From Candidatus Hydrogenedentota bacterium (GTDB taxonomy: Bacteria; Hydrogenedentota; Hydrogenedentia; Hydrogenedentales; CAITNO01): a stretch of 64,000 bases of DNA. Shown here piece after piece: positions 26,077 to 36,508 of this stretch. Every line of letters starts with the position of its first letter. The first letter of the stretch is position 1. A program made the translations under genes and the position numbers. Where the stretch lies: the NCBI GenBank assembly GCA_903893795.1, contig CAITNO010000102.1:1-64000 (forward strand), written 5' to 3'. The notes under the pieces were generated by a model that saw nothing but the letters and a program-made list of their open reading frames with translations, made no database searches and was not told the DNA's origin.

Positions 26077-27063
26077 ATGAACAAGAAGACTTATGCAGGC
26101 GCTACAATCGTCGCCCTCATGATTCTGAGTTTTACGTGCTTTGGAGCATCAGCGCAGGCTCAAGCATCATTTCAAGTGCAAATAGCCAACCCCGGTGAAG
26201 CACCACAGGTCATCACAGATGCGATCGAGCTCCAGATTGATGACATCGTTCTAGACTACCAAGCCGTTGCGGAGCCGCCACTAGGCGCTCCCCCTGATAT
26301 GGCGGCGGTCGCTAAAGCGGGTTTCCGACTTTACAGCCCCGGTCAGGCACATTGGGGCAACGCCCACCTGACTCTTGCGCCAAGGCCGGAGGCGGATGCC
26401 CTCTATAATTGGTTTTCGACAGCGAAGCAAGGAAAGACCGAGCGCAGGAGTATCAGTGTAATTTTTCACAATGATGCCGGCGAGGAAGCGGGCCGGTACA
26501 ACTTTTTTGAATGTTGGCCAGTGGGGTATAAACCACCAACGCTGTCAAACGGTGTGGCAAGCGACGGGGGGACGCTGGAGGTCGGAATTGGAAACATCGA
26601 GCTCTTGCCCGGGATCGAAGGCACCCCGAAGACGTCGGGCAGCATTTCGCTCGCGATCCTAAATGCCAGAAGTGCAGCAAATTTCAATCCGGTGTGGGAC
26701 ACATGGTCAGGCGGAGAATTGGCTCTCCTGAGTTCGTTGCCGTATGTTGGAGCCAACTTTCGGACCGACACGCCGGGGCATCTAGCTTTTGAACCGCTGG
26801 TGCTGCAGGGGCACATGACGGGCAATCGCAAAGATATGCTCCAGTGGATCCAGAATGCTGTTGATGGCGAACCGTGGCAGCCGGCCATCAGCCTGCGGGA
26901 GAGTCCCAGTCTTCCACCACGAGGAAAACCAGGCAACAATCGTGTCTTCACGTTTTACGACTGTTTCCCGACGCGGTATGTATTCCCCCAATTCAACGCG
27001 AAGAAATCGAGCCGTCCCTCAGAAAGTATTACGATTGCGTTCCAGAAAATTGAGTTCAAGTAG
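26077..27063 (+). CDS. secreted protein with two phage tail-tube (gp19-like) repeats
   Basis: Signal peptide MNKKTYAGATIVALMILSFTCFGASAQA; repeat 1 EADALYNWFSTAKQGKTERRSISVIFHNDAGEEAGRYNFFECWPVGYKPPTLS; repeat 2 KDMLQWIQNAV...RVFTFYDCFPTRYVFPQFNAKKSSRPSESITIAFQKIEF. Confidence 0.65.
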   Translation: MNKKTYAGATIVALMILSFTCFGASAQAQASFQVQIANPGEAPQVITDAIELQIDDIVLDYQAVAEPPLGAPPDMAAVAKAGFRLYSPGQAHWGNAHLTLAPRPEADALYNWFSTAKQGKTERRSISVIFHNDAGEEAGRYNFFECWPVGYKPPTLSNGVASDGGTLEVGIGNIELLPGIEGTPKTSGSISLAILNARSAANFNPVWDTWSGGELALLSSLPYVGANFRTDTPGHLAFEPLVLQGHMTGNRKDMLQWIQNAVDGEPWQPAISLRESPSLPPRGKPGNNRVFTFYDCFPTRYVFPQFNAKKSSRPSESITIAFQKIEFK

Positions 27064-27473
27064 GCATAAGCTGGGAGGCGGGACCATGCGATGAGTGGTT
27101 CCGACGCTATGTATTTAGAAGTGCTGTGTTTCCTTTTGCTCTCTACGCATCAGGCCTTTTAAGTTAGCCGCCACCGCCAGCGTAGTACGGTCTCACGCAA
27201 GCCGCCTTGTATCATACTCGTTCAGATCGACCATCCCCCTGAGTTTGGCTGTCGTCTCGACGGCCAATCCCGCCAGCACCAAGAAACATTTCAGCCCTCG
27301 TCCGACTCTAACTTACGAACTGTTACAGGTCAGTCCTGCATATTACTGAATGCTCCTCGGCGGACCCGATTTCTAAAGCGGTCTGCCTTCATGCAGAATA
27401 GCTTTGGGAATATTCAGGTTTCCCCTTACAGCAACGCCGTATTGGAGGCGATAGAAGGTAAGGAGGATTTACC

Positions 27474-27746
27474 ATGAACAAGAAAACTTATGCGGGCGCG
27501 ACAATAGCCGTCCTTTCGATTCTGTTCTTTGCTTCACCCATCGTGTCGGCACAAGGAACAACTTGGTTTAACGTAGAAATAGTCGCTCCGGGAGAAACTT
27601 GCACGCTGCGTCCCCGGTCCTCCTGCCGCCCCCTCCAAGGTGCGGGGGACGACAGCGATTTGCTATATTCCTTTTCGACAGGATTACTGGGCATTGCGGT
27701 GCCGGTAAGGGCGAATACGCAACCAACAACGGAATACAGGAGATAG
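27474..27746 (+). pseudogene. truncated paralogue of 26077-27063
   Basis: Same N-terminus MNKKTYAGATIAVLSILFF...FNVEIVAPGE, then unrelated sequence; similar upstream leader. Confidence 0.65.
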
Positions 27747-27752
27747 CAGCAC

Positions 27753-28043
27753 ATGTCCGCATTTACCATAGTGGCAGAGATAGTGGCGAAACCGGATTCT
27801 GTGGACGCCGTCCTGAGCGAACTGCTCAAGATCATCGAGCCGACACGAAACGAGGAGGGGTGCATTTCGTACCACCTGCACCAGGACACCGAAAAGCCCA
27901 ACCTGTTCGTCTTTATAGAAAACTGGAAAAACACCCAGGCCTTCGAGGCCCATTTGGCCACGCCCCACTTCATCGCCCTCGTGGCCGCCATCAACAATAT
28001 TAACGATGGAATCACCATCAAGAAACTGACACCCGTGGCTTGA
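27753..28043 (+). CDS. putative quinol monooxygenase (ABM domain)
   Basis: FTIVAEIVAKPDSVDAVLSELLKIIEPTRNEEGCISYHLHQDTEKPNLFVFIENWKN. Confidence 0.9.
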   Translation: MSAFTIVAEIVAKPDSVDAVLSELLKIIEPTRNEEGCISYHLHQDTEKPNLFVFIENWKNTQAFEAHLATPHFIALVAAINNINDGITIKKLTPVA

Positions 28044-28279
28044 ATTCGCCGCTTCGCTCCTGAAGGCAATGCTCCTTCTGCGCACAGTCCTGATGTTGTG
28101 CCTCCTCCAGACCGTTTGCCAACAGTGGGGGAGAGGCGACATGCGGGGTCAAGAGTCATTTTCCTGCCACTTCATGCTATGCTTAAACTGCGTACTGACC
28201 GGTTAATCGGGGAACGCGGCATAATGGGAGTGCCTTCCCCCGTTCCTTCCCCTGCAATATCAATGGAGCGCCGAATCCG

Positions 28280-29062
28280 ATGGAAGCGTGCATGAGTCTG
28301 GCCTTGGGTGATTTCGACAGGTCCGTTTTGCGGCGATACCTGGCCGTGGTCAGCGCGCTCTACTGGTCCTTGATTCTGGGCGCGTTGTACCTGTTTCCGG
28401 AGCACAAGTTCTCCATCATGTCGAACACCTACAGCGCCCTCGGCAGCTACGACCAAAACAACAATCCCCAGTGGTGGTGGCTGTTCTCCATCGCAATGAC
28501 CTTCTGGGGCATCGCCATGGTACCCGTCGTGTTCTACAACTACCGGCGCATCGCGTCCATCTCCTCCCGCGGAGCCGGCGTGGGGGCTTTCTTTCTGATG
28601 CTCGGGGGGATTGGCATCTCCCTGGTCGGCATTTTTCCCGATGCGGCAGGCATGACCTCCGGCAACCACGAAATCCGGGAGATTCACAAGTACGTGGCCC
28701 TCATCGGTGCCGGTGGATACCTCCTGAGTGCCATCTGGTTCGGGGTGCTGCTCGTCGCTGACGCGCTAAAGAATCCGTACAGCGACTTCGACCACAAACT
28801 CTTCCTTCCCCCTTATGTCATCCTGGGAGGCGTTTTTGGAACCGGTGTCTTTTTCCTCCTCCAATGGGAAACGGTCTACGAAAACCTGAAAGCCGCCGCC
28901 ATCGCCGCCGGACAGCCCGTTCCCGGACATTTCGGCGCGGCCCTCAACACCCGCTATTCCTTCCCGCTATGGGAAAATCTCACCATCTGGTCGCTCTTCC
29001 TCTTCATCGTCTGGTTCGCCCTCGCGTTGCCCGAAGACGTCCCCAACGGCAATGGCTACTGA
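28280..29062 (+). CDS. DUF998-like multipass membrane protein
   Basis: Several TM segments; FSIMSNTYSALGS, GIFPDAAG. Confidence 0.6.
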   Translation: MEACMSLALGDFDRSVLRRYLAVVSALYWSLILGALYLFPEHKFSIMSNTYSALGSYDQNNNPQWWWLFSIAMTFWGIAMVPVVFYNYRRIASISSRGAGVGAFFLMLGGIGISLVGIFPDAAGMTSGNHEIREIHKYVALIGAGGYLLSAIWFGVLLVADALKNPYSDFDHKLFLPPYVILGGVFGTGVFFLLQWETVYENLKAAAIAAGQPVPGHFGAALNTRYSFPLWENLTIWSLFLFIVWFALALPEDVPNGNGY

Positions 29063-29226
29063 GACGCAGCGAGTACCGATGCGCCCATGCCATCCGACCT
29101 CCCCTGTAAGAGCTACAACCGAAAGCCGGTTCTCCCGATTCAAACCCTCGCTGAAAACAGGCAAGGCACTCTTGGCCCCGAAGGGGGCGAACAGGGCCGG
29201 GACCGCGCGCCGCCATCGGAACACCC

Positions 29227-31338
29227 TCACTCCTGCCTCTCTGCACCGGCCAACCGCGCATACACAATCACCGCCGCCGACGGCCTCTCGCCCAGCGTCA
29301 CCGTCAACCCATCCTCCAACAATTCCCGGCCCGTTCGGGTCACCTTGCCACCGTCCAGATTCTCCACTGCATAGGTCGCCTGCGCGTCGAGTCCGCGCAA
29401 CTTGAAGCTCATGGTGCTCTCACCGCTGTCCGGTCGGCGGAACGCCTGCACAACCCCTGAACCCGCCTCCGGCAGATCATATTGCCATGCCAGCCAACTG
29501 TCATTCGAAAGGCTGTACGGCGTCAGCGGATAAAATTCCCCGAGGTAGTTCGGGCCCAACTGTTTCAATTGGCCAAACAGCCGTTCCGCCAACCTGAAAT
29601 TCAGATCAGTCCGGCGCATGTCATAACACAGCGTCAGGCTGGGCGACATGTTCGCCCGAAACGCATAGGAATCGATGTCCGGCTGACCATTTTGTCCTAT
29701 GGCGGATTTCCCCGTTACATAGCCCGCACCGTGGTACGGAATCCACGATGCAAAGGCGTAGTGATGGTTCTGCTGGCTCGTCGGCTCGAAAAGGTGGTCG
29801 CTGCGAATCAGCGGCACCGCACGGCGCAGCGTTTCAAGGTCATCCCGGCGCCCGCCCGAAGCGCAGGAGTCAATCCGCAAATCGGGATGCCGCTCGCGCA
29901 ACGCGTCCCAGTATCCCAGATAGCCCTGCACATACAGGTTCTCCGTCATGCCCTGCCGATCCGGTGAGTCGGCGCCCCTCCAAAAAGGAAGCGGGTCCAT
30001 GTTGAAGTCCTGGCGGTACAGGTCAATGCCCTGCTCAGTTAGGGTCCGGTCCACATGGTCAATAAGCCACTTGCGCGCTTCGTCGTTCCCAAGATTCAGC
30101 AGGCCGCCCGGTCCGCTGCCAAAGTTCCCGCCATGGGGGGCGGGGGGCGTCTCCGCCTTCTTGTACAGCACCCATTCGGGATGTTCCATCGCAATCCAGG
30201 AATCGGGGTCACCCACCCGTTCCGGCTCAAACCAGACAATGGTCTTGATGACTTTGGCCCGCGCATGGTCGCTGACGGCTCGGAGGCCATTGGGAAAACG
30301 CGTCCGGTCCGGCTCCCAAGTCCCCGTGTTCGGCCACTCTCCCTTGCACGGATACCATCCGGCGTCCATCCACCAATAGTCCAATTGCATCCCCTCTTCC
30401 AGATATCGATCAATAAAATATTTTTGGTTCTCCTCGTTCGCCTGGGTCATCTCTTTGAACTGGTGCGAACTGCACGCCACAATCTGCGTTGGCGGCAGTT
30501 TCCCGTCCGCCGTGCGCGGCACGTTGTGCGCAACCATCCAGCTCCGCCACAGATTCTGCGCCCGCACCACGTCCATCCCGCGCCAGAACACCAGCACGAT
30601 AAGCGGCGACCGGATTTCCTCGCCCGGTTTCAGGGATGCTTTCAAAAGCTCCTGTCCCGCCGTAATCCGCAATCCCCGCCCCTGGTCCCGCACAAAGGAA
30701 CTCGCCCATTGCCCCGGCCACCCGATGGCCAGCAGCAGGCCCCCGCCGGGAGATTGAAGGTTGTAATAGGGAAACGCCGCGTTGGTGGGCCGTCCGCCGA
30801 AGGGCGCAAAACGTTCTGTTGTTCCCGGTTCCAGTTTCTTGTCAGTAGGCTCGAAACTGTCCGGAGCGCACCAATCTCCCTTGGTGCTGTGCAGCACGAA
30901 CTCATCACCCGCTTCCCGTTCGAATGGAACATCCAGTGCCCGAAAATCCTTCAGCAGGGGAGAGGCATCCTTGCCTTCGTTCTTGAAATAGATCGTCCAC
31001 TCCACGGCGGGGAAATCATTGTATTCAACGGCCACACAACGCACCCGAAGCCCCGAACGGGCATCCCGCCATGTAAACGTGCGCTCCGTTCTCGCCTTGT
31101 CCAGTTCCCGGCTGTCCGATTGCACCTCCCACTGCGGCAGCAGTTCAGAGGACGCCTTGTCGCCGTACACAAATGAAAAGGGAAGTGCGGCCGTGGGTGA
31201 CCCCAGGTGGTCCGTCGTCCACTGCCGGGCAACACCCAGTTCATCAGAGGTTGGCGCAGCAGCCGTCGCGATGGGCGTCGCGAGGCTCAATGCGAATAGC
31301 GCCAACAAAACACGGCCTGAAATATTCTCAATGGTCAT
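29227..31338 (-). CDS. alpha-galactosidase-like glycoside hydrolase (GH36)
   Basis: YWWMDAGWYPCKGEWPNTGTWEPDRTRFPNGLRAVSDHA; IDSCASGGRRDDLETLRRAVPLIRSD. Confidence 0.85.
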   Translation of the reverse strand: MTIENISGRVLLALFALSLATPIATAAAPTSDELGVARQWTTDHLGSPTAALPFSFVYGDKASSELLPQWEVQSDSRELDKARTERTFTWRDARSGLRVRCVAVEYNDFPAVEWTIYFKNEGKDASPLLKDFRALDVPFEREAGDEFVLHSTKGDWCAPDSFEPTDKKLEPGTTERFAPFGGRPTNAAFPYYNLQSPGGGLLLAIGWPGQWASSFVRDQGRGLRITAGQELLKASLKPGEEIRSPLIVLVFWRGMDVVRAQNLWRSWMVAHNVPRTADGKLPPTQIVACSSHQFKEMTQANEENQKYFIDRYLEEGMQLDYWWMDAGWYPCKGEWPNTGTWEPDRTRFPNGLRAVSDHARAKVIKTIVWFEPERVGDPDSWIAMEHPEWVLYKKAETPPAPHGGNFGSGPGGLLNLGNDEARKWLIDHVDRTLTEQGIDLYRQDFNMDPLPFWRGADSPDRQGMTENLYVQGYLGYWDALRERHPDLRIDSCASGGRRDDLETLRRAVPLIRSDHLFEPTSQQNHHYAFASWIPYHGAGYVTGKSAIGQNGQPDIDSYAFRANMSPSLTLCYDMRRTDLNFRLAERLFGQLKQLGPNYLGEFYPLTPYSLSNDSWLAWQYDLPEAGSGVVQAFRRPDSGESTMSFKLRGLDAQATYAVENLDGGKVTRTGRELLEDGLTVTLGERPSAAVIVYARLAGAERQE

Positions 31339-31572
31339 AACAGCTCCGCAGTTATTGTCCCTATGGTTCATCGGACACACCTTTTATGTCAGCGTTTCAT
31401 CCAACTACATTGAGCGCTGGGCGCGGCGGCCTTCATCGATGACAGGGCTGAAATCCGCCCATTTCGTTTTTCATGGTGTGGAAACCGCCGAATTTTATCA
31501 GAGCTGCATGGCTTTGCCGGGCATCAGTCACAAGCGCTGGTTCTTTTCCCGCTGCGCGTCCAGCGCGCAAAT

Positions 31573-31845
31573 CTAAACCAAGCCCCGCAGTTTGGCGATT
31601 GCCAGCGGTGTGAAAAACAAAGCCAGCATCCCAAGGCCAAGCATGCGCTCCATCTGGCTGGAAGGGCCAATTCATGGAACGGAAAACCAGCCAATGGCAA
31701 GGATGATAAGGGTCCCCGAAAACACGGCCACACGGCGCGCCCTGCGGTCCCCAATCCACCGGTTCAGCGTTCTCATGCGCACAATGCCCTGCAGCTTTTC
31801 CGCCACAGCAATAAGCACCCACACAAGCAGTGCTTCCAGCAACAT
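31573..31845 (-). pseudogene. frameshifted/deleted membrane protein gene
   Basis: Start MLLEALLVWVLIAVAEKLQGIVRMRTLNRWIGDRRARRVAVFSGTLIILAIGWFSVP* and, in another frame, SQMERMLGLGMLALFFTPLAIAKLRGLV*. Confidence 0.5.
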
Positions 31846-31913
31846 GTCCAATTCTCTTGCACCGTGCGGGTCCTGCAAGTGGACACCGCAAATGGATCCC
31901 TGGCCGCTTTCAG

Positions 31914-32813
31914 CTATGCGCTGCGATTCTTGCCCACTTCCTTCTCAATCCAATGAAGATTCCGAACGGCCGAGTCGAATGGATTCCGGTCTTCCGGCTC
32001 ATCCTCCCAGGAATACCAGCCGCTGTACCCGCCTGCCTTTAATGCAGCGATGCAGTCCGCCACCTGGGCAACGCCCTCGCCCAGCAAACAGGTCAGGTGT
32101 GTGCCCGCAGCCTTCACATCCTTGACGTGGGTGTGGCGCACCAGCGGGCCGCAGGCCCGAATGACCTCCGGTCCTGACACCCCCTGTGTGCCCAGCCAGC
32201 CCATGTCGATGCACACCCCCAGCCATTCGTTGCCGCCACCGATCACCTTGAACAGCTCTTCGGCAGTCTTCTGCGGGTGATTCTCAATATTGAAACGCAC
32301 GCCCGTTTCCTTGCACAGCGCCGTCGCCTGCTCGGGCGTGTTGTCGCCTATCCATCCATTGATCTGCGGCACCTCAAGCCATTGGCAGATCTCTGCCGTC
32401 TTGCGGCTCAATCCGCCGCCATAACCCACAGCCTTAAGTCCATGGTCATCCATAATGGACTTCCACGTCGCGCAGCGTTTTTTGTCCATCACTTCCGGCG
32501 CCGCGTGGGCCTCCCAAAGCTCCACCGCCTTGTACCCGTGCGCGGCTATTTCCCCGCAAATGGCACGCCAGGCGGCCGCGTCGGTGACCGCGACTGTCTT
32601 CTTGTGCTGGTCGCCCCAGTGCGCCAGTTCAAAACGGTAGCCCGTCACCTGGCCAACCAGATTCGCTGTGACAAAAGAAATCTTGGCGCCACCCCGCGCA
32701 TGGTCTTTCAAATGCGCACAGCCCGCCGTGCCCACCGTCAAAGCCGCGCCAGAAACAACCGTAGCCGCCAGAAAACGTCGTCTTGAAACTTCTTTTCCTT
32801 CGTTCATGGCCAT
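31914..32813 (-). CDS. sugar phosphate isomerase/epimerase (TIM barrel, Tat signal)
   Basis: RRRFLAATVVSGAALTVGTAG; HTHVKDVKAAG. Confidence 0.8.
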   Translation of the reverse strand: MAMNEGKEVSRRRFLAATVVSGAALTVGTAGCAHLKDHARGGAKISFVTANLVGQVTGYRFELAHWGDQHKKTVAVTDAAAWRAICGEIAAHGYKAVELWEAHAAPEVMDKKRCATWKSIMDDHGLKAVGYGGGLSRKTAEICQWLEVPQINGWIGDNTPEQATALCKETGVRFNIENHPQKTAEELFKVIGGGNEWLGVCIDMGWLGTQGVSGPEVIRACGPLVRHTHVKDVKAAGTHLTCLLGEGVAQVADCIAALKAGGYSGWYSWEDEPEDRNPFDSAVRNLHWIEKEVGKNRSA

Positions 32814-32817
32814 ATCC

Positions 32818-33732
32818 TTACCGGTCCTGGCCAGGGGCATTGAGCAGCAGACCTGTGCCATTCATGGGAAACTCGCCCGAGATGTTGTTCCATTTTATAA
32901 AGTCAACGTGACCGTCCATGTACAGAACATTGCCGCCACCAGGCACATGGTTGAACAGGCTGGGATCCACGTTGACGGTGTCATGCATGATGACAATCTG
33001 GGACTGCGCCTGCGTGCTGCCGGCCGGATTGTTGATGTCGGTGATAAAGAACCGCTCCACCCCTTCCTTCAGCCGGGGCACCGAATTGTACGGACCCACG
33101 GGGGTGTCGAAAGTGAAATCCGCATCGACCGAGGCGGGATTGCCGGCCGTGCGGCGCGCCATATCGCCCGTCTCTTCAAGCAAGGCAGCCCTGTCTGCGT
33201 CATTGCTGCACATTTGGGACGGGAACGCCCATCCGTAATAATAATAGGGCATGGCGTTGACTTCGCAGGGTTCCACCTTCCCATTGTTCGAGAAATTCTG
33301 AATTGGAGCCCAGTTTGTGTAGGCCGTTCCGCCCGCGCTGTTCAGCGTGCCCACCCTGTATCCCGTCTGCCCCCGGTCAAACTGCGCCAAGGCATCCTTG
33401 CCGAAGGCGTTGCTGGGACAAATCAGGATGTTCCAATCCGTAAGGTATTCCGGATAAATGGTGATGGGGTCGGGCGTCTGGTTCCAGATGGTTGGCACAC
33501 CCGCACAGTCGCGCATTTTCATATGCGGAAACAGGTCTTTGCTCTCACCCGAATACATCTTGACAACCAGACCCATCTGCTTGAGATTGTTTGCGCAGCT
33601 CGACCGTCTGGCCGACTCCCGCGCTCGCGCCAGCGCGGGAAGCAGGATTGCCGCCAGAATACCGATGATACCGATGACAACCAACAGTTCAATCAGCGTA
33701 AACCCGCCTCGGTCATGATGCCTTGCGTACAT
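32818..33732 (-). CDS. DUF1559-type pseudopilin
   Basis: [61 protein letters not shown]. Confidence 0.9.
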   Translation of the reverse strand: MYARHHDRGGFTLIELLVVIGIIGILAAILLPALARARESARRSSCANNLKQMGLVVKMYSGESKDLFPHMKMRDCAGVPTIWNQTPDPITIYPEYLTDWNILICPSNAFGKDALAQFDRGQTGYRVGTLNSAGGTAYTNWAPIQNFSNNGKVEPCEVNAMPYYYYGWAFPSQMCSNDADRAALLEETGDMARRTAGNPASVDADFTFDTPVGPYNSVPRLKEGVERFFITDINNPAGSTQAQSQIVIMHDTVNVDPSLFNHVPGGGNVLYMDGHVDFIKWNNISGEFPMNGTGLLLNAPGQDR

Positions 33733-33849
33733 GGTAAGTCTCCTTAGAGTATTAAGTCCCATACCGTGAATATGCAAAAACCTCGGTCTGGTTCCATATC
33801 AGCCTAAAATACTGCCCCGGCGGAGGGTAAACCAGCGGCCTTGCGGCCG

Positions 33850-33957
33850 TTCATTTCAGACACGTATAAGGCGAAAGGACTTATTGCGGCCAATGGCTTG
33901 CCTGCCTTTCCCGCCTAACATCCTCTTCGGAATCCGCTTGATGACCGCGTACTTGCG
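33850..33957 (-). pseudogene. decayed fragment resembling the C-terminus of the neighbouring Gfo/Idh/MocA gene
   Basis: Minus translation YAVIKRIPKRMLGGKG vs NHAVIKWNPRKMCFAKGSG. Confidence 0.4.
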
Positions 33958-34800
33958 TCATCTTCCCTTGCGCATTTCGCTCTCAAGGCCCCGGTAGGGC
34001 TCGTCGCTTTCCTGCAACTTGCGCTTGGACGTAACGGCATCAAGCTGGCTCTCGACCATCGCCCGAATCTCATCTTTGCTGTCTACCGGGTCGTGGCCGT
34101 GCCCAGTATAAACCCAATCCAAGTCCAGCGCGAGAATCTTTTTCAGGGAGATCTGCCAGTCGATGGTGCTGGACCGGTTGAGCAGAGAATAATACCCGGC
34201 GATGGAATCGCCGCAGAACGCGATTTTCTTTCCGGCAATCTGGGCAACGACCACAATGGATCCGGGCGTGTGCCCCGGCGTGTGAACGATGTGAAAATCG
34301 GTGTTGCCGACGGTCACCGTGTCGTTGTCGAGAAGAATGCGGTCCACCTTGACCGGGGCCGATTCAACGCCCTTGTACAGCGGTTCGGCGCAGGAGAACA
34401 CCCGATCGTCATGAATCACAAACTGCGCGTCACCGGCATGGATGGCAAACTTGACGGACGGAAAGTCCTTTTGAAAGAGCGCCATCGCATCCATATGGTC
34501 CCAATGCCCGTGGGTGGCAATAACCCAGCGCACATCCCCCGGGCTAAAGCCGAGCAGCTTGAGATTGCCCACAAGCTGGTCCCAACCGACCCGGGACCCG
34601 CAGTCAATCAGCACCGGCTCCGGTGTGAGCACGCAGTAAACATTGCCCACGTCGCCGCCGCGCCCCGCAACCTTGTACAGCCCCGGAAGCTGCTCGATTT
34701 CCTTCTTGTCCACGGCCGGTTTAGGCGCCCCTTCATCAGAGAGAGCGGCAGCCTGAACGAACAGACACACTAGGGCTCCAACAAACAATGTCGCACGCAT
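33958..34800 (-). CDS. secreted MBL-fold metallohydrolase
   Basis: THGHWDHMDA, HTPGHTPGSIVV, FCGDS. Confidence 0.9.
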   Translation of the reverse strand: MRATLFVGALVCLFVQAAALSDEGAPKPAVDKKEIEQLPGLYKVAGRGGDVGNVYCVLTPEPVLIDCGSRVGWDQLVGNLKLLGFSPGDVRWVIATHGHWDHMDAMALFQKDFPSVKFAIHAGDAQFVIHDDRVFSCAEPLYKGVESAPVKVDRILLDNDTVTVGNTDFHIVHTPGHTPGSIVVVAQIAGKKIAFCGDSIAGYYSLLNRSSTIDWQISLKKILALDLDWVYTGHGHDPVDSKDEIRAMVESQLDAVTSKRKLQESDEPYRGLESEMRKGR

Positions 34801-34888
34801 TGTGATGCTCCTTTGAATGTTCTCACGTATGAATCGCCGCGCTGCCTGCTCCCGCGCTTTGCCCAAGCCATGGGAGGGACCCCGGCGT

Positions 34889-36223
34889 TTACACGCTCCA
34901 GGGACTGCGGTAGTCGCGTGTCAGCCACTTCGGATCGCCGCTGCCTTTCGCGAAACACATCTTCCTCGGATTCCATTTGATGACCGCGTGGTTATAATAC
35001 GCCTGGTTGAGCAGATGGCAGCAGGTGGCGCTCCGCGCGCCCACTTCCTCGTTCGTGATCGGCCGTTTGCGCGACACAACACACTCCAGAAAGTCGCGAA
35101 TGTGGTCCTTGCTCTCGTAGAGTCTGACCCTCGCCTTCTGCAGGTATTCCTTCTGCACCAGCGTCAGCGCCGAACTCAGCGACCCGCCGTCCTCCCGCTT
35201 GGTGAATCCCGCAATCTTCTTGCCGTTGAGCCAGAACTCAAACTGCCCCCGGTTCACCTTCACCTCGCCGTCTTTTCCAAAGAAGTGGGCCCCAAATCCG
35301 TTCGTGTGGATAACACGGACACCCTTGGCGTAATGCAGCACCGCGCCGTTCTGCGCCTTCGGGTCTTCCGGAGGACGCACCTCCTCGGGACCGCTCTCGT
35401 CCATGCCAAGGCCCCATTGGGCGATATCCACATGGTGCGCGCCCCAGTCGCACACCATGCCCCCGCCGTATTCCTTATACAGCCGCCAGTTCGGATAATG
35501 GTCATGCACGCCGCGCGGACTGAGCACCGAATTGTACGCCCGCATCGGGCCGGGACCGACCCAGAAATTCCAGTCCAAACCGGGCTCCATCGCCTCCTCC
35601 GGCAGGTCGCAGGGAATTCCCGGAGGGCCAAAACTGCATTCCACCCGGTCTATCGTGCCGATCGCGCCGTTGCGCACCAGCTCGCAGGCCACGCGGAATT
35701 CCTCCATCGAACGCTGCATCGAACCGGTCTGAAGCACCCGCTTGTGCTTTCTCACCGCATTCATCACCGTGATGGCTTCGTGGATGTTATGGGTCAGCGG
35801 CTTTTCGCAATACACATCCTTGCCGCTTTCCAGCGCCGCCAGGGTCGGAATGGCATGCCAGTGGTCCGGCGTGGCGACGCACACCGCATCGATGTCACTG
35901 CGTCCGATGATCTCCCGGAAATCGCCATAGGCCTTGCACTCCGGAATGCTGATGTCCGGGTGGGATTTGTAGTGTTCCGTCACCTGCTGCTGCGCCGCGT
36001 TTCGCCGCGTCGTGTCCACATCGCACACCGCCAGCACACGCACCTGCTTGCGCTGCAAGAAAGACTCCAGCAGGTAGCGGTTTTGCTTCCCCATGCCGAT
36101 GAACCCCATGGAGATGAGGTCATTTGGCTTCTTCTTGGCCGCCCACACCCCCGAAGGTAGAATAAAGGGCACGGCGGAAAGGACGGTTACCTGTTTGAGG
36201 AAGTCTCGGCGGCTGCTGTTCAT
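34889..36223 (-). CDS. Gfo/Idh/MocA-family oxidoreductase (Tat signal)
   Basis: SRRDFLKQVTVLSA; VATPDHWHAIPTLAALESGKDVYCEKPLTHNI. Confidence 0.95.
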   Translation of the reverse strand: MNSSRRDFLKQVTVLSAVPFILPSGVWAAKKKPNDLISMGFIGMGKQNRYLLESFLQRKQVRVLAVCDVDTTRRNAAQQQVTEHYKSHPDISIPECKAYGDFREIIGRSDIDAVCVATPDHWHAIPTLAALESGKDVYCEKPLTHNIHEAITVMNAVRKHKRVLQTGSMQRSMEEFRVACELVRNGAIGTIDRVECSFGPPGIPCDLPEEAMEPGLDWNFWVGPGPMRAYNSVLSPRGVHDHYPNWRLYKEYGGGMVCDWGAHHVDIAQWGLGMDESGPEEVRPPEDPKAQNGAVLHYAKGVRVIHTNGFGAHFFGKDGEVKVNRGQFEFWLNGKKIAGFTKREDGGSLSSALTLVQKEYLQKARVRLYESKDHIRDFLECVVSRKRPITNEEVGARSATCCHLLNQAYYNHAVIKWNPRKMCFAKGSGDPKWLTRDYRSPWSV

Positions 36224-36508
36224 CGTCAACTCCTTGCGCATTGCGCTTGACGGTTTCACACGAACCTCTCACCTTCCGAAAAGTTCCCGCACAGCTTCCC
36301 ATGACCACGTTTTTCATTGTAGCATCTCCGCCCGCCCATCGCCACCCAGAATTCTTGGGCGTCTTTCCATTTTTTTTCCCGCATACATGGGGAATGGAGG
36401 GCAATGATTTCAATGGAGTGGGGGAGGGGGAGGGTTGAAACACTTCAAGAAAAACGTGACGACGCAGTAATGGCTATTGCCGGTGGAGAAGGGAACGAAG
36501 TGGCTGCT

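Noticed and set aside
27150-27310. Possible transposase remnant on minus strand (LAVETTAKLRGMVDLNEYDTRRLA*DRTTLAVAANLKGLMRRE)
   Set aside because: Too short and interrupted by a stop; cannot assign to an IS family by eye
27640-27752. 27474-27746 treated as a full functional gene
   Set aside because: Similarity to its paralogue ends abruptly after VAPGE, so the remainder is probably read-through sequence
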